A stretch of 64,000 bases of DNA from Kuschelorhynchus macadamiae (Eukaryota; Arthropoda; Insecta; Coleoptera; Curculionidae): the NCBI GenBank assembly GCA_030620095.1, contig JAUTXW010001621.1, positions 62,001 to 126,000 on the forward strand. Direction: 5' to 3'. The notes under the pieces were generated by a model. That model searched no databases, had not been told where the DNA came from, and saw only the letters and a list, made by a program, of their open reading frames with translations. Shown one piece after another: positions 1 through 12,116 of this stretch (position 1 is the stretch's first letter; the number at the start of each line of letters is the position of its first letter). The translations under genes were made by a program, and so were the position numbers.

Positions 1-3000
1 AGTGAATATAAATATTTTACGACTATTTACGATGACGAATTGATTTGCTTTAGAGCTATGCCTTTAATTATGTCAAAGCAAGCTAGATTTTGTTACGCAG
101 TAGTTTTTCAAGGTGGGATATTTGTTACCTGGTCTTTTATTGACAAGAAAATACCATAAGCGCAGATACGGGACACAGGTCCTAAACCAAATTATGAATA
201 TGATTATAATAACAATAATTCTATTTGACGATTGATGTTATTAACACTTTGGTTTACCATACACTATATAGCCGCATAATGGTTGTAGAGGTTTTAGATA
301 TATAGAATCGCTTTTATATTTACTGTAGACCTTCCCGAAGTATGCTATTTGGCTTAGATCCATCAGGACCATGAGGCCTTACGAGTGCTATTATATCACT
401 TAAGACACTCTTAAAGTATTGACCAGATGCCAGTGTTCACGCCTCAGGGAATATTGAATTCGTTTTCGGTGCCAGATATATTGTTTCTGAACGTCAGGTA
501 GATCTAAACTACCAAAACCTGAGGCTCACTAAATAATCCAAAATCAGATTTGTTATCGAGTTTTCACCACTGCAAAAGAAATTAAAAAAGGCGGGAAATT
601 CACCGAACTTCTCAATCAACTTAGCCGAGACTACCCTAAACAGTACTTTAAAGACAACCCAAGAAATCGAAAAATATCCTACCATAAGAGGGCAACGACT
701 GTATTTATGTGTTAGTAAATATGCCAGTTCTCAAAGACAAAAAATCAACCTAAACATTTCACAATTACAAGCAGGGAGATTTATAGATTAATGAGTTTAT
801 CTAGGTGTAAATTAAGAGAATCTAAAAATGCTCCAGTAAATTCAGAGTTTAAAATACAATTTTTTACTTTTTGCACTAAATCTTCAAAGCTGTGCGAAAA
901 TTGGCCATAGTTGTCGAGTACATTTCTTTATTTAATGACAAATAATGGCTGGTCGCAGAACTCAATGCAATAAATTGTTCCAGAGATTTGACGGTTCAAA
1001 ATTGGTGGAAAATATAGAAAAATCTCTTGAAAATAGTTAGTTTCTATACTGGTTGTTGGACTACACATATTTTAACATGCTAGTATGGATGTTTTTGAAC
1101 AAAAAATTCATATATACCATCGGTAAATTCTAAATAGTTTTTGAGATACCACAGTTTAAAATGTTTAATTTTGGAAAAGGTTTCTTGACAACGTTGATAT
1201 TTGATTGTACGAGATTACTCTAACCTCTTCAGCTGTGTTTTGTCAATAAAGAAACATAAAAAACCCTTCGGGTTTGAGGCAGACTCAATTAATTTACTTT
1301 GATTATATATTTGGGACGTATGAAATAACTATTTAATAAAAGGATAGTGGTTTGTTAGCATAACAACGTCGCGTATAAAAAAAGTAGAAACAACCTGTCA
1401 TTATAACTAAACCAAAATCATTTTTGAGATTATTATTTATTTGTATAATTTTAACTTCTACACAATTAAGTTTATACTTTCTAAAAATAAATAAAAAATA
1501 TCAACTTACCAAGCACTTTATGCACTAGGTAGCTAGTTCACACATAATCGAAAAATTTAAGGTAAATGTTAAATCCAACATCACAACAGACTGTTTCTTC
1601 TCTAGAGCTAAACTATGTTCCTCTTTTTTAAGGTGCTATTTGTCTCTGAGAACTAAATGAATATTTTTTATTACGACGAATGTTTAAACTTCACATAACT
1701 CGCACTGTTTGGAAAACGAACAAAAATGTCTGTCATTCGAACGGCGGGAAAGATACCCTATCTTAAAATCGACACTACGTATTTAGCCGGTATAGAATTA
1801 TCTTACACTACAAAAAACTAAGCTGGGTGCTACGTTTGCGAATTACTATGTTCGTTCAACCCGGTTGTTTGTCAGCGAGGTGGCCGGTTTTAACTAGGAT
1901 AATAAATACCTCGTATGTAGAGAGTTTTACATCGAAAAAAATGCGACCTTACCGAACTCCCTATGTTTAACAGAACTGGATATATAAAGTCGGGAAGCAG
2001 AGATTAAAATCGTTATTTTGATATACATCTACTTTTAGCTTGTAAATTATAGATTACTTTGAATGCGCCAGTTCTTTTACGAATTTAAAAGCTGAACAAG
2101 TTGCATGTAGTTTATTTATTATAGGATTTGCATATTCCTCGCTTCGAACTTGACAGTAAAAGCAAGATCATATAATTCTATTTTTTGTGTGGGGAAAATA
2201 TGTATTAAAAGAATTACAAAAATTGTTACAGTTTTTATTTTATTATTTAAATTGATCAAGTTTTTATAGTGTACAAAAAATATTCATTTTTTGTACACGA
2301 ATAAAAAAAGTATCCAAATCAATCATAATCCAACCATAATCCTCATCGCTTATATAGGTAATATTCCTGACATTTTCACTTTTGCCCTGTCATTCGAGAC
2401 AAAAAAAATTAAACATACATTGCCCGAGTTTCGACAGCCATATTCCCTTTTGCGTCCTGTTTTACACTTGACGAAATAGGTTTAAATAATTCTACCGGTG
2501 TCATCAGAAAAATTGTGGTATGCATCAATATATTTGATCAACTTCCAACTCCATTTTAATGGATCCATCTGGTTACCATATCAATATTGGAGTTGATAAA
2601 GTTTTCGACGTCAAAGGTGGGGAGCAGCATCTGTTGTCAGTGGTAAACTAATTGCGGTTTTGTAGAGTACCCATGGCGACATTGTGATAGAGATATACAC
2701 TCAATTCCAAAAAAAGTGACGCACTTGATTTTTGACCCAAGTTCAATGTCTTATATCTTCTAAACCAGTGGATCAATTTTGAACATTTTTTTTTGTAGTT
2801 AGGTGTAATACCTTAGCCTTTCAGCAAAAATGAAACGAATGAAAATTTTCTCAGACATTCTTGGATAGTAATGTAAAAACTAGAACTATGCTTTTTTGTT
2901 ATTTTTTGACTTGCCCTGTGTATTAGTTGAGGATTCGTATAGAAACTGTTTCCATCCTATATGTAAGACCCTTTTTTTAAGCATTTTGTTTTTTTATTCA

Positions 3001-3045
3001 TAGACTTATCTTTAAAACTGAGCGAATTACAGCTTTTTTGCTAAA
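1..3045. other. AT-rich stretch without a recognisable gene
   Basis: Apart from the unassigned open frame at 537-791, I see no recognisable domain, exon or inverted-repeat element here. Stop codons are dense in all frames, as expected for insect intergenic or intronic DNA. The open frame at 2291-2479 is low-complexity and has no family features. Confidence 0.5.
537..791 (+). other. Unassigned open frame without start codon
   Basis: A stop-free plus-strand frame of about 84 codons runs between TAA at 534 and TAA at 789. It has no ATG near its start. The composition is less skewed than the surroundings (FSINLAETTLNSTLK, YPTIRGQRLYLCVSKY), which could mean an old coding relic, perhaps of a transposable element. 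I do not recognise the family. A chance open frame of this length is also possible. Confidence 0.15.
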
Positions 3046-3169
3046 ACCTTACCAAGCTGCATAGTTGTTAATGGAAAAACTTGTTTTTATCTTAAAATAA
3101 CAACAACTGGACAATAATTTTAAAAATATGCTTAGTACCGAATATTGGCTTATCTTTAGCAACTCTGAT

Positions 3170-3530
3170 GTTGATGTTGTATCTGCTAATTCTGCTAGGC
3201 TCTCCAGAGACCGTTCGGGAGAACGCACCCTTCTTAATTTATTCCACAAATGTTTTACTGCCTTTATATCGCAGGCCCTATAATCTGGCGATACCCGCGG
3301 TTTCGCACTATTGCTAGGGTGTACGACTGGGCATTATCCTACGTCAGAATATGCAGAACGATATTCAGATATAACATAACTTTAGACTCTTGTAGGTCTC
3401 CTTGCCTTTAAATTCACTTCTGCTAAGCGTTCACAAACAGTCTGCTCATTAACCATAACATCTCGAATTTGATGAAGATCTTCTTGAACTTTTACAGGGG
3501 TATTTATTGGTATATTCCGTAAAATCCACA
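3170..3530 (-). pseudogene. Tc1-like transposase relic (minus strand)
   Basis: Read on the minus strand, the segment near 3385-3515 resembles the linker after the DNA-binding domain of Tc1 transposases (VNEQTVCERLAEVNLKARRP). It is followed by a C-terminal piece with LRRVRSPERSLESLAEL, the usual block after the DPNxIE region of Tc1. The DDE core between them is missing, and stops and frameshifts interrupt the reading. Upstream of the C-terminal piece, AIVRN and YRQIIGPA match degenerate HTAxxVRxF and WPARSPD blocks. It lies head-to-head with the plus-strand relic at 3608-4108, so two copies are inverted about a 75-bp gap. It cannot encode a working enzyme. Confidence 0.6.
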
Positions 3531-3607
3531 AAAAAAACTTGCAAATTCGTAATCAGCGACTTTTTTAATGGAACTGGAAATTATGTATTAAATATCTTAG
3601 CTAGAGA

Positions 3608-4108
3608 GCAGACGTATGGAGAAGAACTGGCGAAAGATTCAATCAACCTTTAATAACTAAATTCGATCATTTTAATGGTGGTTCAGTTGTGGTGTGAAGT
3701 TGAATTTCTATGAATGACCGACCCCCTTCAGGTTTTTCCAATTTACAGCCCAAATTTGCATCAATGACATTTTAGAGCAGTATGTGTTACCTCTTGCTAA
3801 TTTGGTTGGTAACAATTTTATTCTGATGCAGTTAATGCCCGGCCACATACCGCAGCAACCGTGCAGAACTTCCGAGAAACTGCGGGTATCGCCACATTAC
3901 AGTGGCCTGCAAGAAGCCCCGATATGAATGCAATAGAACATTTGTGAGATGAATTAGGAAGAAGGGTGCGTTCTCGCGAAAGGCCTTTTGAAAGCCTAGC
4001 AGAATTGGCAATGCGTTATCAGAAGAATGGGACCGTATACCAATGGAAAGAATAAGAAACCTAATTTCAAGTATGCCATGCAGATTAGAAGCTCTCAGAG
4101 TTTTATAA
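3608..4108 (+). pseudogene. Tc1-like transposase relic (plus strand)
   Basis: The plus strand carries the C-terminal half of a Tc1 transposase. RTGERFNQ and GGSVVVW match the RxGER and GGSVMVWG motifs. NARPHTAATVQNF is the block around the second catalytic Asp, although the DN before it has decayed. LQWPARSPDMNAIEHL is the block holding the catalytic Glu. The end of the gene, KNGTVYQWKE followed by LEALRV-like sequence, is frameshifted. At least two stops and two frameshifts are visible. The N-terminal DNA-binding domain is absent. The family call rests on the ordered motifs and is fairly secure; the copy is dead. Confidence 0.75.
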
Positions 4109-4129
4109 AATTCATCATTTTTATTTTAT

Positions 4130-5640
4130 TAGAATATCACTTCTGAAAAATCAAGTAGACACCTTGGCAAAACGCAAGGTTACAATAAAAAAGCTGTAAT
4201 TCAGACATTTTCAAGACAAATGAACGAACAGAATAACAAATTTGTCTTAAGGGTGTTTCATCTAGAGTGTAAGAATTTTCTATACAAATGCTCGAATAAT
4301 ACACAGGATGAGTCAAAAAACAAGAAAAAAACAATGTTTAGGTTTTTCCATTAAAATTCATGTAGCTTGGCAAAGTTTCAGCAATGTAATTCGTTCAATT
4401 TTAGAGATAAGTGGACGAATAGAAAAAACAAATTGCTCACAAAAAAAAAGGTGTAAAAAGTTTTTATACCACTACTCCTATTACTGACGCGCAGAGGCCC
4501 AACTTCACGACTTCATATCTCCGGTAAAGTTTAGTTTCAATAAATAGGCACCGGAAACGTTTGCAGAAGTAATATATAAAAAAATAACGATTTTTAAGGG
4601 ATTTTTTCAATATTTCCAATCTATTTCTTATTCTTCAATTTTCAATATTTCCAATCTATTTCTATATTCTCTTTGTTATTAAATAAAGAATAGAAAAGTA
4701 CTCCACACACTTTTGCATAATTTTAGAAATATAGTGTAAAAGTTGTACCTGCTTCACCTCTAAATGAACTCATTCATCAATAAACCTCTTTACTTCTAAT
4801 TGTGTAATGTTTCATGTCTCTGATAACTGGCCTAGAAGATTATTTCGCTTTCTAACGCCTTGCTTCTTATTTTAACATTTTTGTCAATTTGTTTTGTCTT
4901 TAAAGATAAAGGTATTATACCGGGTATATTTAGAAAGGGCAAGACGAGACCCATTTATTAAAACAGGGTGTAAAGTCGATGCTAATTTTTTTTCTAATTG
5001 TCGTGTGTTATTTTTTTTTAATAAATCCTGGAGGTTAAAAAAATTCTAAAACTTTTGTATACAACATTTTTACAACTTTGACTACGTCTGGCAAGTGTTA
5101 CCTTGAAATTCCTCTTTTACGGTTTTAAACAATATATAGTCTGGTATGGCAATTTTTTTAATTAAAAAGTTTTAAAGAAATCTTCTAATTGGAGTGACAG
5201 GTTATAAATAGAATTTTTGCATATTTTTATTAAAAAAATAATAATACAGTTTATAATTATTACAAACGTCAAATATTTAAATTTGAAGCCATCAAGAAAG
5301 ATAGTATTTTTTTCCATGTATGTACTCCTCAATGCATAAAACCGCTTAAGTTCGGATTAAGTAATCAAGTGTTGACCGTACGTAAAATAGAACAAAATAT
5401 CTAAAATAATTAAGGCAAGCTCGCCTATGAACGTTTTACCGCATTTACCTAATGGCTTTTAAAATAAAGAACTAGAACTGCTTCCTGCAAAGTGAATAAT
5501 ATCCCTCTGCGTAATGATCTGTGAATAATTGTCTCTATAGCAGAATCGAATGGCTGCGGTTTCTAGAAAGCTTATTAACTAACAAAAGAGAACAGTTCGC
5601 GTTAGCTGAAATTATCCGTGTGGATCACACGATGTTTTTA
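4130..5640. other. AT-rich stretch; short tandem duplication
   Basis: No gene is recognised. A duplicated segment of about 25 bp containing CAATATTTCCAATCTATTTC occurs near 4608 and 4644. The open frame at 4137-4334 shows no family features. Confidence 0.5.
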
Positions 5641-5789
5641 TTTATTACTGCGTTCGATGATGCAGATTTATGTCTTCACTAATAAGAATTAAACCTATTG
5701 AAGCACAATGCAGAACGTGTTGTTTAAAACAAGAAACGGTATTAATAGTGTTCACACTAATGAAAATAGGTTTACTGTTATATTTTACA

Positions 5790-6460
5790 ACGATTGTTTT
5801 TACTTCTCTCGGAAGTATTGCAATAATGAAAAAATCACCCTCAAAGATTTTTAAAAATCTTTGCGTTTTAGGGTCCCCAGGTCCCGAAAAAGATGGATTG
5901 CCATTTTTATCGGTCTGTCTGTGAGCGGCATAGCTCAAAACGGTAATATGGTCCCAACACAGAGCTGAAGCGAGGTTCTACCATTAGATTGTCCTAGGGC
6001 ACACATGCGGCGGGGGACCCGGCTTCGCGGCAGGGCATTGCCAAGAGTACAAGACGGAATAGCATTTTTATTTTTGTTGTCAGTTAATTCTCAAGACCAG
6101 CCTCGCAAAACCTCAGTACTACGGCCTTATAAGCCCTACATCCGCCCTACGTATGTGGACGGTAATACTTTCGAAAAAATCCAATATGGCGTATGAAAAT
6201 GGTGGTTTAAAAAAATGTTAAAAATATTAAAATTAAAAACTACTTACTCACTATGGAACTCAAGTTTTGCACAAAAACGACATGTGATGTAAGGACAAAC
6301 TGATAAAAATGTTGGTATAAAGCTTTGACGGCGGAACAAAATGGCGATATATTGAAATAATTGAAAAATCACTGACAATAAGCTGCTTACCCAACTGACT
6401 TGAAATTTTGCACAAAAACGACGTGTGGCAGAGAAATAAGGTAAAATACCCTTTATCAAG
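5790..6460 (+). repeat. Dispersed composite repeat, copy 1
   Basis: This is a member of a repeat family seen at several places in the window. Its ordered landmarks are a start near AATGAAAAAATCACCCTCA, a C-rich GGTCCCCAGGTCCCG block, a GTCTGTCTGTGAGCGGCATAGCTC block, and later AAGTTTTGCACAAAAACGAC and GGCGGAACAAAATGGCG. The last two blocks recur near 6250-6350 and in part near 6400, so there is internal repetition. It does not match any coding domain I know. The short open frames over it follow the repeat and are not genes. Confidence 0.6.
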
Positions 6461-6499
6461 AAAAATAAAATGTATTAAAAGAGAAATAACTACAACTAT

Positions 6500-8960
6500 T
6501 TTACCACGAGTACGCGTCAATTACGGCAAAAAAGTTAAATATTGAGCTTATTTTGTTATAAATTAAGCAAATTCTAAATGTTTTATTCATTTTATTATCC
6601 GAGTTATTAGTTATATCATTAATAACTCTCTTTGTTCTTGGGTTCGTGTTTAAAATAGCCGCAAAATAAAAAAATATAATTAATTTATAATAAAAATATA
6701 TTAAAATGTTTATTTCAGCAACATGGAATTTTGAATTACTTGCCAAAAAAAAAAATATTTTGTACCTACTTACTCGGGCAATGTGTAGATAGTTACAACA
6801 ATTTACTGCCAAAGATTTCTAGACAAAAGAACGATAAAATATTTTTGATAGTATCAACGCGTACGAGAAACAGAAAACGTAATTCAGCGAATTAATTTTC
6901 AATTTTTTTTTATAATATGGTCAATTTATTTACTGTATTTGTACAATATAGGTGCAAATAACGTATAATGCTGTTTAAGCCACAATGTAGAAAAGCAGCC
7001 ATAAAACGGACGATACAGTTGTGTGAGTCCACCGAACATGCAGTTTAAAAACAGTTTGGTGAAATTTTGTGTTTGATTTTTGTTGTTTCTCTTATTAATT
7101 CTGTATGTTTGTAATAAATTTCTATTTTTGCTATATAGGGCCTGACATCAGTTTGTACCCATACTCACCAACTTCTTGGCACAATATCATTTTTTTGCAA
7201 ACGGGATTCATAAACTTATCGACACTTATAAATTCCATTGTTACAAAAGAAGTTGTATACAATAATACAACTCATAGAGAATTAAGAAACAAATTAATAA
7301 TCTGCGGTGATAATTGCCTTTGTTTTGACATTTCTCCCTACTTTCTTAATCATCCATCAAATCAACCCTATATCTCAAAGCCACTGGTGAATCCACCATC
7401 GAATATAAAAACACGCCCTTGGACTCACACAATTATGTGAAATTTATTTATTTATTTATTGCACAAACGGTTAATTATTCTATAATATTAATTTTACATA
7501 TTTAATTTAATTTAATTTACAGCATATTTATTTCTAAGTCTGATACATACAAAATACATATTTTATTTTATTGTTTATTTTTAACATTCGTCGGCATTAA
7601 ATGCAATGCATATATATTTTTTCGAACAAAATTAAATTACTTTTATAAAATGATAGGAACCGTAAACATTAACCAAGAAAGGACAGAGAAAAAAACACCT
7701 AGGTTTATGTTTTTAGACAAAACCCGTATGTGTGGTTCCTCTCTATCATTGTAACTTAAAGTAATTTTATCTTTTACACAATGACACCCTCGGTGCACTA
7801 TGACCATTCTACAATCTCAAAAGACATCTATTATATTATATTCCATTGTATGACTCATGTCGAATATCACTACATATCACACAAAATTCTATATGTAGTT
7901 CTCTCACCCAAACACATCACATTTTGAATTCAGATATTTTGACGACTGGAAACCCGCATAGGGTGGATGTTATACAAAATAAGTTCAGAACTCTGCGTGG
8001 AATCCAAAAATGTGATAAACGCTATAGTATCCTATTTAAAATAAGCAAGAGAATTGATCTTTTATTTTTCATACCATATATTTTTTTATTCGATACTCAG
8101 TTGTTTCGTTGATAATATGAATACCTATGCATCTATAAAAATCCACAAAACTTCTATTTTTAACATTTTCTTTCAATGTTTATAAAGAAAGAAGTTGTAA
8201 GGATTGTTCATATTTTTTGAATTTCCCTGTACATATACTATAAAGAGATGAAAGAAAGTTAACAATTTTTTTCTTAAATTAATCGCTTTAGAAAAGTAAA
8301 ACGCAAAATATTTTAAATTTTTTTTTTCGTTTTCAGGAAGGTGAGTCGTCATCATAAGATATATAGAAAAAATGTTAATATTTACAAAAGGATTAAAAAT
8401 TTGACGTACTTAGATTACAATTGTTTTTCGTCGTTTTCATCCCTTTAGTCAGGACCTTTAGTAAGGACCTTGATACCGAAAAAAATTAATTTACAAACAA
8501 AAAAGAAAACAAATTTGATGTGTTTCGCCATTTTTTGAAATATTTTATTATTATTTTAATATATTCGAAACAAAACCAGGGATCTACTCCAATGACTGGT
8601 AAAATCTTTGATGTCAAAACATTAACTTAACTATTTATGTTTTCAATGTGATGGAAATCGGTTGACTCGTTTAAAAAATATGATTTTATTTTCATTTTTA
8701 TATACAATGTCAAAGATGTCCACCCATGACATCAAAAATCCAATGTAATTATTTCATGTTTTTAAAATCCATGCAGCGAAAGTATACTTTTTAGAACGCA
8801 GCTCGCCTCCTTTCAAATTTCTTTTAAAGAATTATGTCATCAAGGTACATAATGACTCACTCAAACAAAGAACATGACGCATGGCATATCTTTCTTGGCA
8901 AATGACTAGACATAGGACGACGTATTATACATATATTGAAGTGACAAAACAATGGACCAG
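6500..8960. other. AT-rich stretch, mostly unassigned
   Basis: I see no gene I can support. An open frame at 7105-7440 (111 codons) and one at 7846-8112 (88 codons) are longer than most here, but they show no domain, exon boundaries or coding-like composition I trust. The small inverted-repeat element at 7631-7770 is listed separately. At 8325-8345 a strong polypyrimidine-AG is followed four bases later by GTGAGT, probably by chance. Confidence 0.4.
7631..7770. mobile_element. Small hairpin MITE candidate
   Basis: An inverted repeat of about 35 bp, imperfect, bounds this 140-bp stretch. The left arm contains ATGATAGGAACCGT and the right arm contains the complement of ATGATAGAGAGGAACCACA. Both arms continue outwards into AAATTACTT-like sequence. 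No coding capacity is present. A clear target duplication cannot be assigned. Confidence 0.4.
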
Positions 8961-8975
8961 ACAGACAATACTCAC

Positions 8976-9560
8976 CTTGGGCAAAACAAAAATTCTCCCG
9001 CGCAGTTATCAATCACTAAATCCTTATTGTTCGTGATGCTGACAATAGTCAAAGGTTTAATTTGTCACGGTCCCGCACTTCCTGGATTCCTGCAACCACC
9101 GTAACACACTTCCTGCTCAATTGAATGAGCGAGAATCGGGACGTCTATCCTGCCGTGCCCTCTATCGATCTCACCCACTCGTACGGCGCGTGTAAAGTCT
9201 ATTTGTTCGCAGCAAGAGAAAATCCCTTTTAAAAGAGTCGCCAGGAATGCCAAAGAACTTTTCGGATATCCCAGTCTCGGTTTGTGAAAAAAGTTCAAAA
9301 AGAAAGAACGCGTATACAAAGAGCCGTAATGGCGCTTTCGATTCCTGAAAAGCTAGAATTGCAGTATGAGTGGTGGACGTTCCTGGGCGCGGGGTCCAGG
9401 GGGGTGCCGCGTCTCGCAAACCGGTCGGGACATTGCGCGGGCGCGCACATATAATGCCACGCCGTTTACATATCTGCTGCTTCTAGTCCGGTTGAATGTG
9501 TGCGAAATCCGAATCGACGACTTGCATTCACAGGCGATCCAATTTCATTGCATTACCATT
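8976..9560 (-). promoter_or_regulatory. Candidate promoter and first exon of a leftward gene
   Basis: The stretch from about 9060 to 9560 is much richer in G+C and CpG than its surroundings (for example GGGCGCGGGG and GCGCGGGCGCGCAC). On the minus strand this is followed by an exon-like segment ending in CCCAAG directly before GTGAGT, a near-ideal splice donor with the boundary at 8976. A TATATG box-like element lies near 9445-9455 on the minus strand. The open minus-strand frames here are interrupted before the donor without a good ATG, so the exon may be 5' untranslated. The coding part would lie to the left of the window or be too short to see. The gene is not identified. Confidence 0.4.
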
Positions 9561-9599
9561 TGATTACTTATGGTGCTTTAACGTTTACCAGATTTCCCC

Positions 9600-10150
9600 G
9601 TAATTTTAAATCAAACAACATGGCGGCCTGACAGTAATGTGTTAAATTTTATTGAATTAAAGAAATCTCATTTACTAATATAGCATTTATAGAAATGGAA
9701 TGAAGGGTGGGGAGGAGTGAAAATAAAAAACAAAAAAAATATCCCTAACTTGCTAATTTAGAGAGATTTTTTGATTGGTTGGAGATTGAAACAATTAATG
9801 ACTAATAAAAAAAATTCACAAATGTAATATTAGACGAGATTCTAATATGGGGATGGTTTTTTGGCGTTATTAAAGAAAATGAAATATTGTGAAAATAAAA
9901 AAAAAATGTGGTATTGCTTTTTACTTAAGAAAAGATAATATTAACAAAAAGGTTTTTTTTTTCAAAATGACCTAAAAATGTGGGAATTTGTTAAAACAAT
10001 TCTTCACCAAATTAGGGAATCATGGAAACCTAATTGGGGGAGGTTTTTTATTTACAATTAAAAAAATTTTAACGCATTGAGTTATAACTGTAATAAATTT
10101 TATTCAGAAAAATACAAAGTATACCACTTTTGTATATTAATAACATATTC
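9600..10150. other. AT-rich flank of the pogo-like relic
   Basis: No gene is seen. Short motifs such as CCTAATTGGGGGAGG near 10030 resemble, in inverted orientation, CATTTGGGGAGGTC near 11955 on the minus strand. They might be worn terminal or subterminal repeats of the pogo-like element, but the match is weak. Confidence 0.3.
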
Positions 10151-10155
10151 ACATT

Positions 10156-11494
10156 TTAATTTGTTGCAGCACTTGTGGCATTAAAAAATATCTTTGCTTT
10201 AGGGCCAAGATCTGCACACATGGTGTGCGCCCAGTTGTAAAACACAGTGCATTGGATCCATAATATCCCATTATGGTCGTCCGAAAATAATCCAGCACAG
10301 TAAATGCGTTTTGATCCTCGTCAGATATCTCGTCTGAGTCATCCCTATAGCTTTCTTCATATTCTTCCTCGGATAATTCATCTGAGGAGTCTACAGTCTT
10401 TGCCCTTTTTTTCGATATATTTGGTTTTACAGAGACGGCTTTTGTTGAGGCATTTCTCTTTTTCCCAAGAACCTATTTTTTTTGCGACACCTCCAACTGC
10501 TGTTTGTAAGGTGACCCTGTACTAAGCTCTGCCGAGCCAGAATTCAATCTCGGAACGAGTCACCATTTTTTTTGCTTAGGGGTTGCTAGTCCTGTAGGTT
10601 AGTCTGGCTGAATTTGAGAAGAGCAAGACCGCTGACGTAAGCCGCTCAGACTCGTTGAGCTGTGAGGAAGCTCGCAAACTATATCTACACGATTGCTAAG
10701 CACTAGTTTTATCACCTCTATATTTCTCGTTTGTGTAAATCCTTGCTGGATTATCTGCAGTTAGTTCAATATGTTTCAAAAAATGCTTAAATCAGTTCGT
10801 AAACAAGTCAGACTAGATCCATCCAGAAGAGTGACATGCATAGATAGAGCCTAAGGGTGTGCCGTCAATAAGGAGGAAAAATTATTAGAGGAGAGATAAA
10901 GTGTCCAGCCGGGTTCATGCAATAACCACTGTGATAAGTGAACCTCGCTCTGCTGCTTGTGAAGCCCCTATTTGTTTTTTTTGCTCTTTAGTCCGACTAC
11001 TTTTGTATGTTTGTGTTGCACTATGGTGATTCCAGTTTCATCACAATTGTACACGAGTGACGGGGAATGTTTTATTTTCTCCAGAATGGGTTCATAAATA
11101 TCAAAAAACTTTGTAACAGCTTCTTGTGTAAAACCTTATGCTCTTACGTAGGATACGCCCTGCGGAGTTCGTACACACAGCTCTCTATGACGTTTCATAC
11201 AATTTTTAAGCCATTTTTTACTAGCTTGCACTTTTTCCTTAGAGAACAGATTTTTCAAATTATTTCGTATTGCAGGCTGATGAGCCTGAATATTTTATGC
11301 TCCATTTGAAAACAATATCTCACCAGTTTAACTCTTTCGTAGGCAGGGGTAACCACATTTTTAGCATAACGTTCCTAAGTCCTTTAAGGGACACTACAGA
11401 CTCGAGAAGCGTTGAAGCTACTCATCTCCTTATTTTACATAGCTTGTACCGCCACCTTCGTTTGAATAGTGTCCCATGCCTTTCTTTTTGGCAT
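10156..11494 (-). pseudogene. pogo/Tigger-like (DDE_1) transposase pseudogene
   Basis: Read on the minus strand from ATG at 11494, the start MPKRKAWDTIQTKVAVQA and KEMSSFNASRVCSVP resembles the Psq-type helix-turn-helix of pogo-family transposases. Next comes KNLFSKEKVQASKKWLKN, then VYNCDETGITIVQHKHTK, the block with the first catalytic Asp of DDE_1. Further on are YTNERNIEVIKLVLSNRVD and DIVCELPHSS, matching the HxRNxxxIxxAxxNxVxIVCLPPHS block. An acidic segment follows (SSDELSEEEYEESYRDDSD). The end, CAGLFSDDHNGILWIQC then WAHTMCAD, is the cysteine/histidine tail of many insect members. At least six stops or frameshifts break it, and the second catalytic block is decayed. Confidence 0.8.
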
Positions 11495-11499
11495 CTCCA

Positions 11500-12110
11500 A
11501 ATAAATTAGGAAATGTGTATATTCAGATCGCCCTAATAATCTCGCAACCTATTTTAAATGAATGTCCGAAGTTCACAGGTCCCCAAAATGGTGATCTCCA
11601 AATTAGGGGTCTTGCTTCTCCCCATATTGGGAGCCTTGTCTCCCTCAGATTTCTAACCTAATAAATTTGTAATATGCAAATTAAATTTAAAAACGAATAT
11701 AAGGTTTCACAGCGTAGCTCACATAGAGTGCTTTGAGACAAAAAAGGTGTTGAAATTACTTACCTTGACAAAGTAATTAATTATCAATTATAGCGTTGAT
11801 AAACTTTATAAATATGCACATTTACTTAGCGTAAACAAACACTGCCATGTTTCAACTAAAACACATGGTCACGGCCGGGATATAGGCAACCAACAATACT
11901 ATTCAAGACATCGTACGTCGAAAACCGTTTCACAGCCTCCTAATAAAAAATGCCGGACCTCCCCAAATGAGGAAATCTTACCAAATTGGGCGATTCTCCT
12001 CTTCGAACACGCCTGGATTAGGTACCAACCTGATTTGACAAATTCAGTGAAATTTTGTGGGTGGCGTAGAGGGGCCTTTAGTTTCCTTGAACACACTTAC
12101 ACTTCAATCT
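11500..12110. other. Flank with repeated CCCCAAAT-like motifs
   Basis: No gene is recognised. A minus-strand GTAAGT preceded by GTCAAG near 11757-11770 is a good splice-donor match, but no supported exon precedes it. The open frame at 11899-12096 on the minus strand lacks family features. Confidence 0.3.
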
Positions 12111-12116
12111 TATATA

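Noticed and set aside
5645..5938. Overlapping open frames on both strands at 5.7-5.9 kb
   Set aside because: They follow the composite repeat, which recurs in non-coding form at several other places with different frame disruptions.
7105..7440. 111-codon plus-strand open frame
   Set aside because: No domain, splice structure or family similarity that I can see, and the codon composition follows the AT-rich background. It may be chance; I list it only as part of an unassigned stretch.
8325..8345. Possible 4-base micro-exon or recursive splice site (CAG, GAAG, GTGAGT)
   Set aside because: The acceptor and donor motifs are good, but no supported exon lies on this strand nearby, so chance is the simplest reading.
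11899..12096. Minus-strand open frame near a GTAAGT as an upstream exon of the pogo-like gene
   Set aside because: The pogo-like gene already has a convincing start at 11494, and the open frame has no helix-turn-helix motif.
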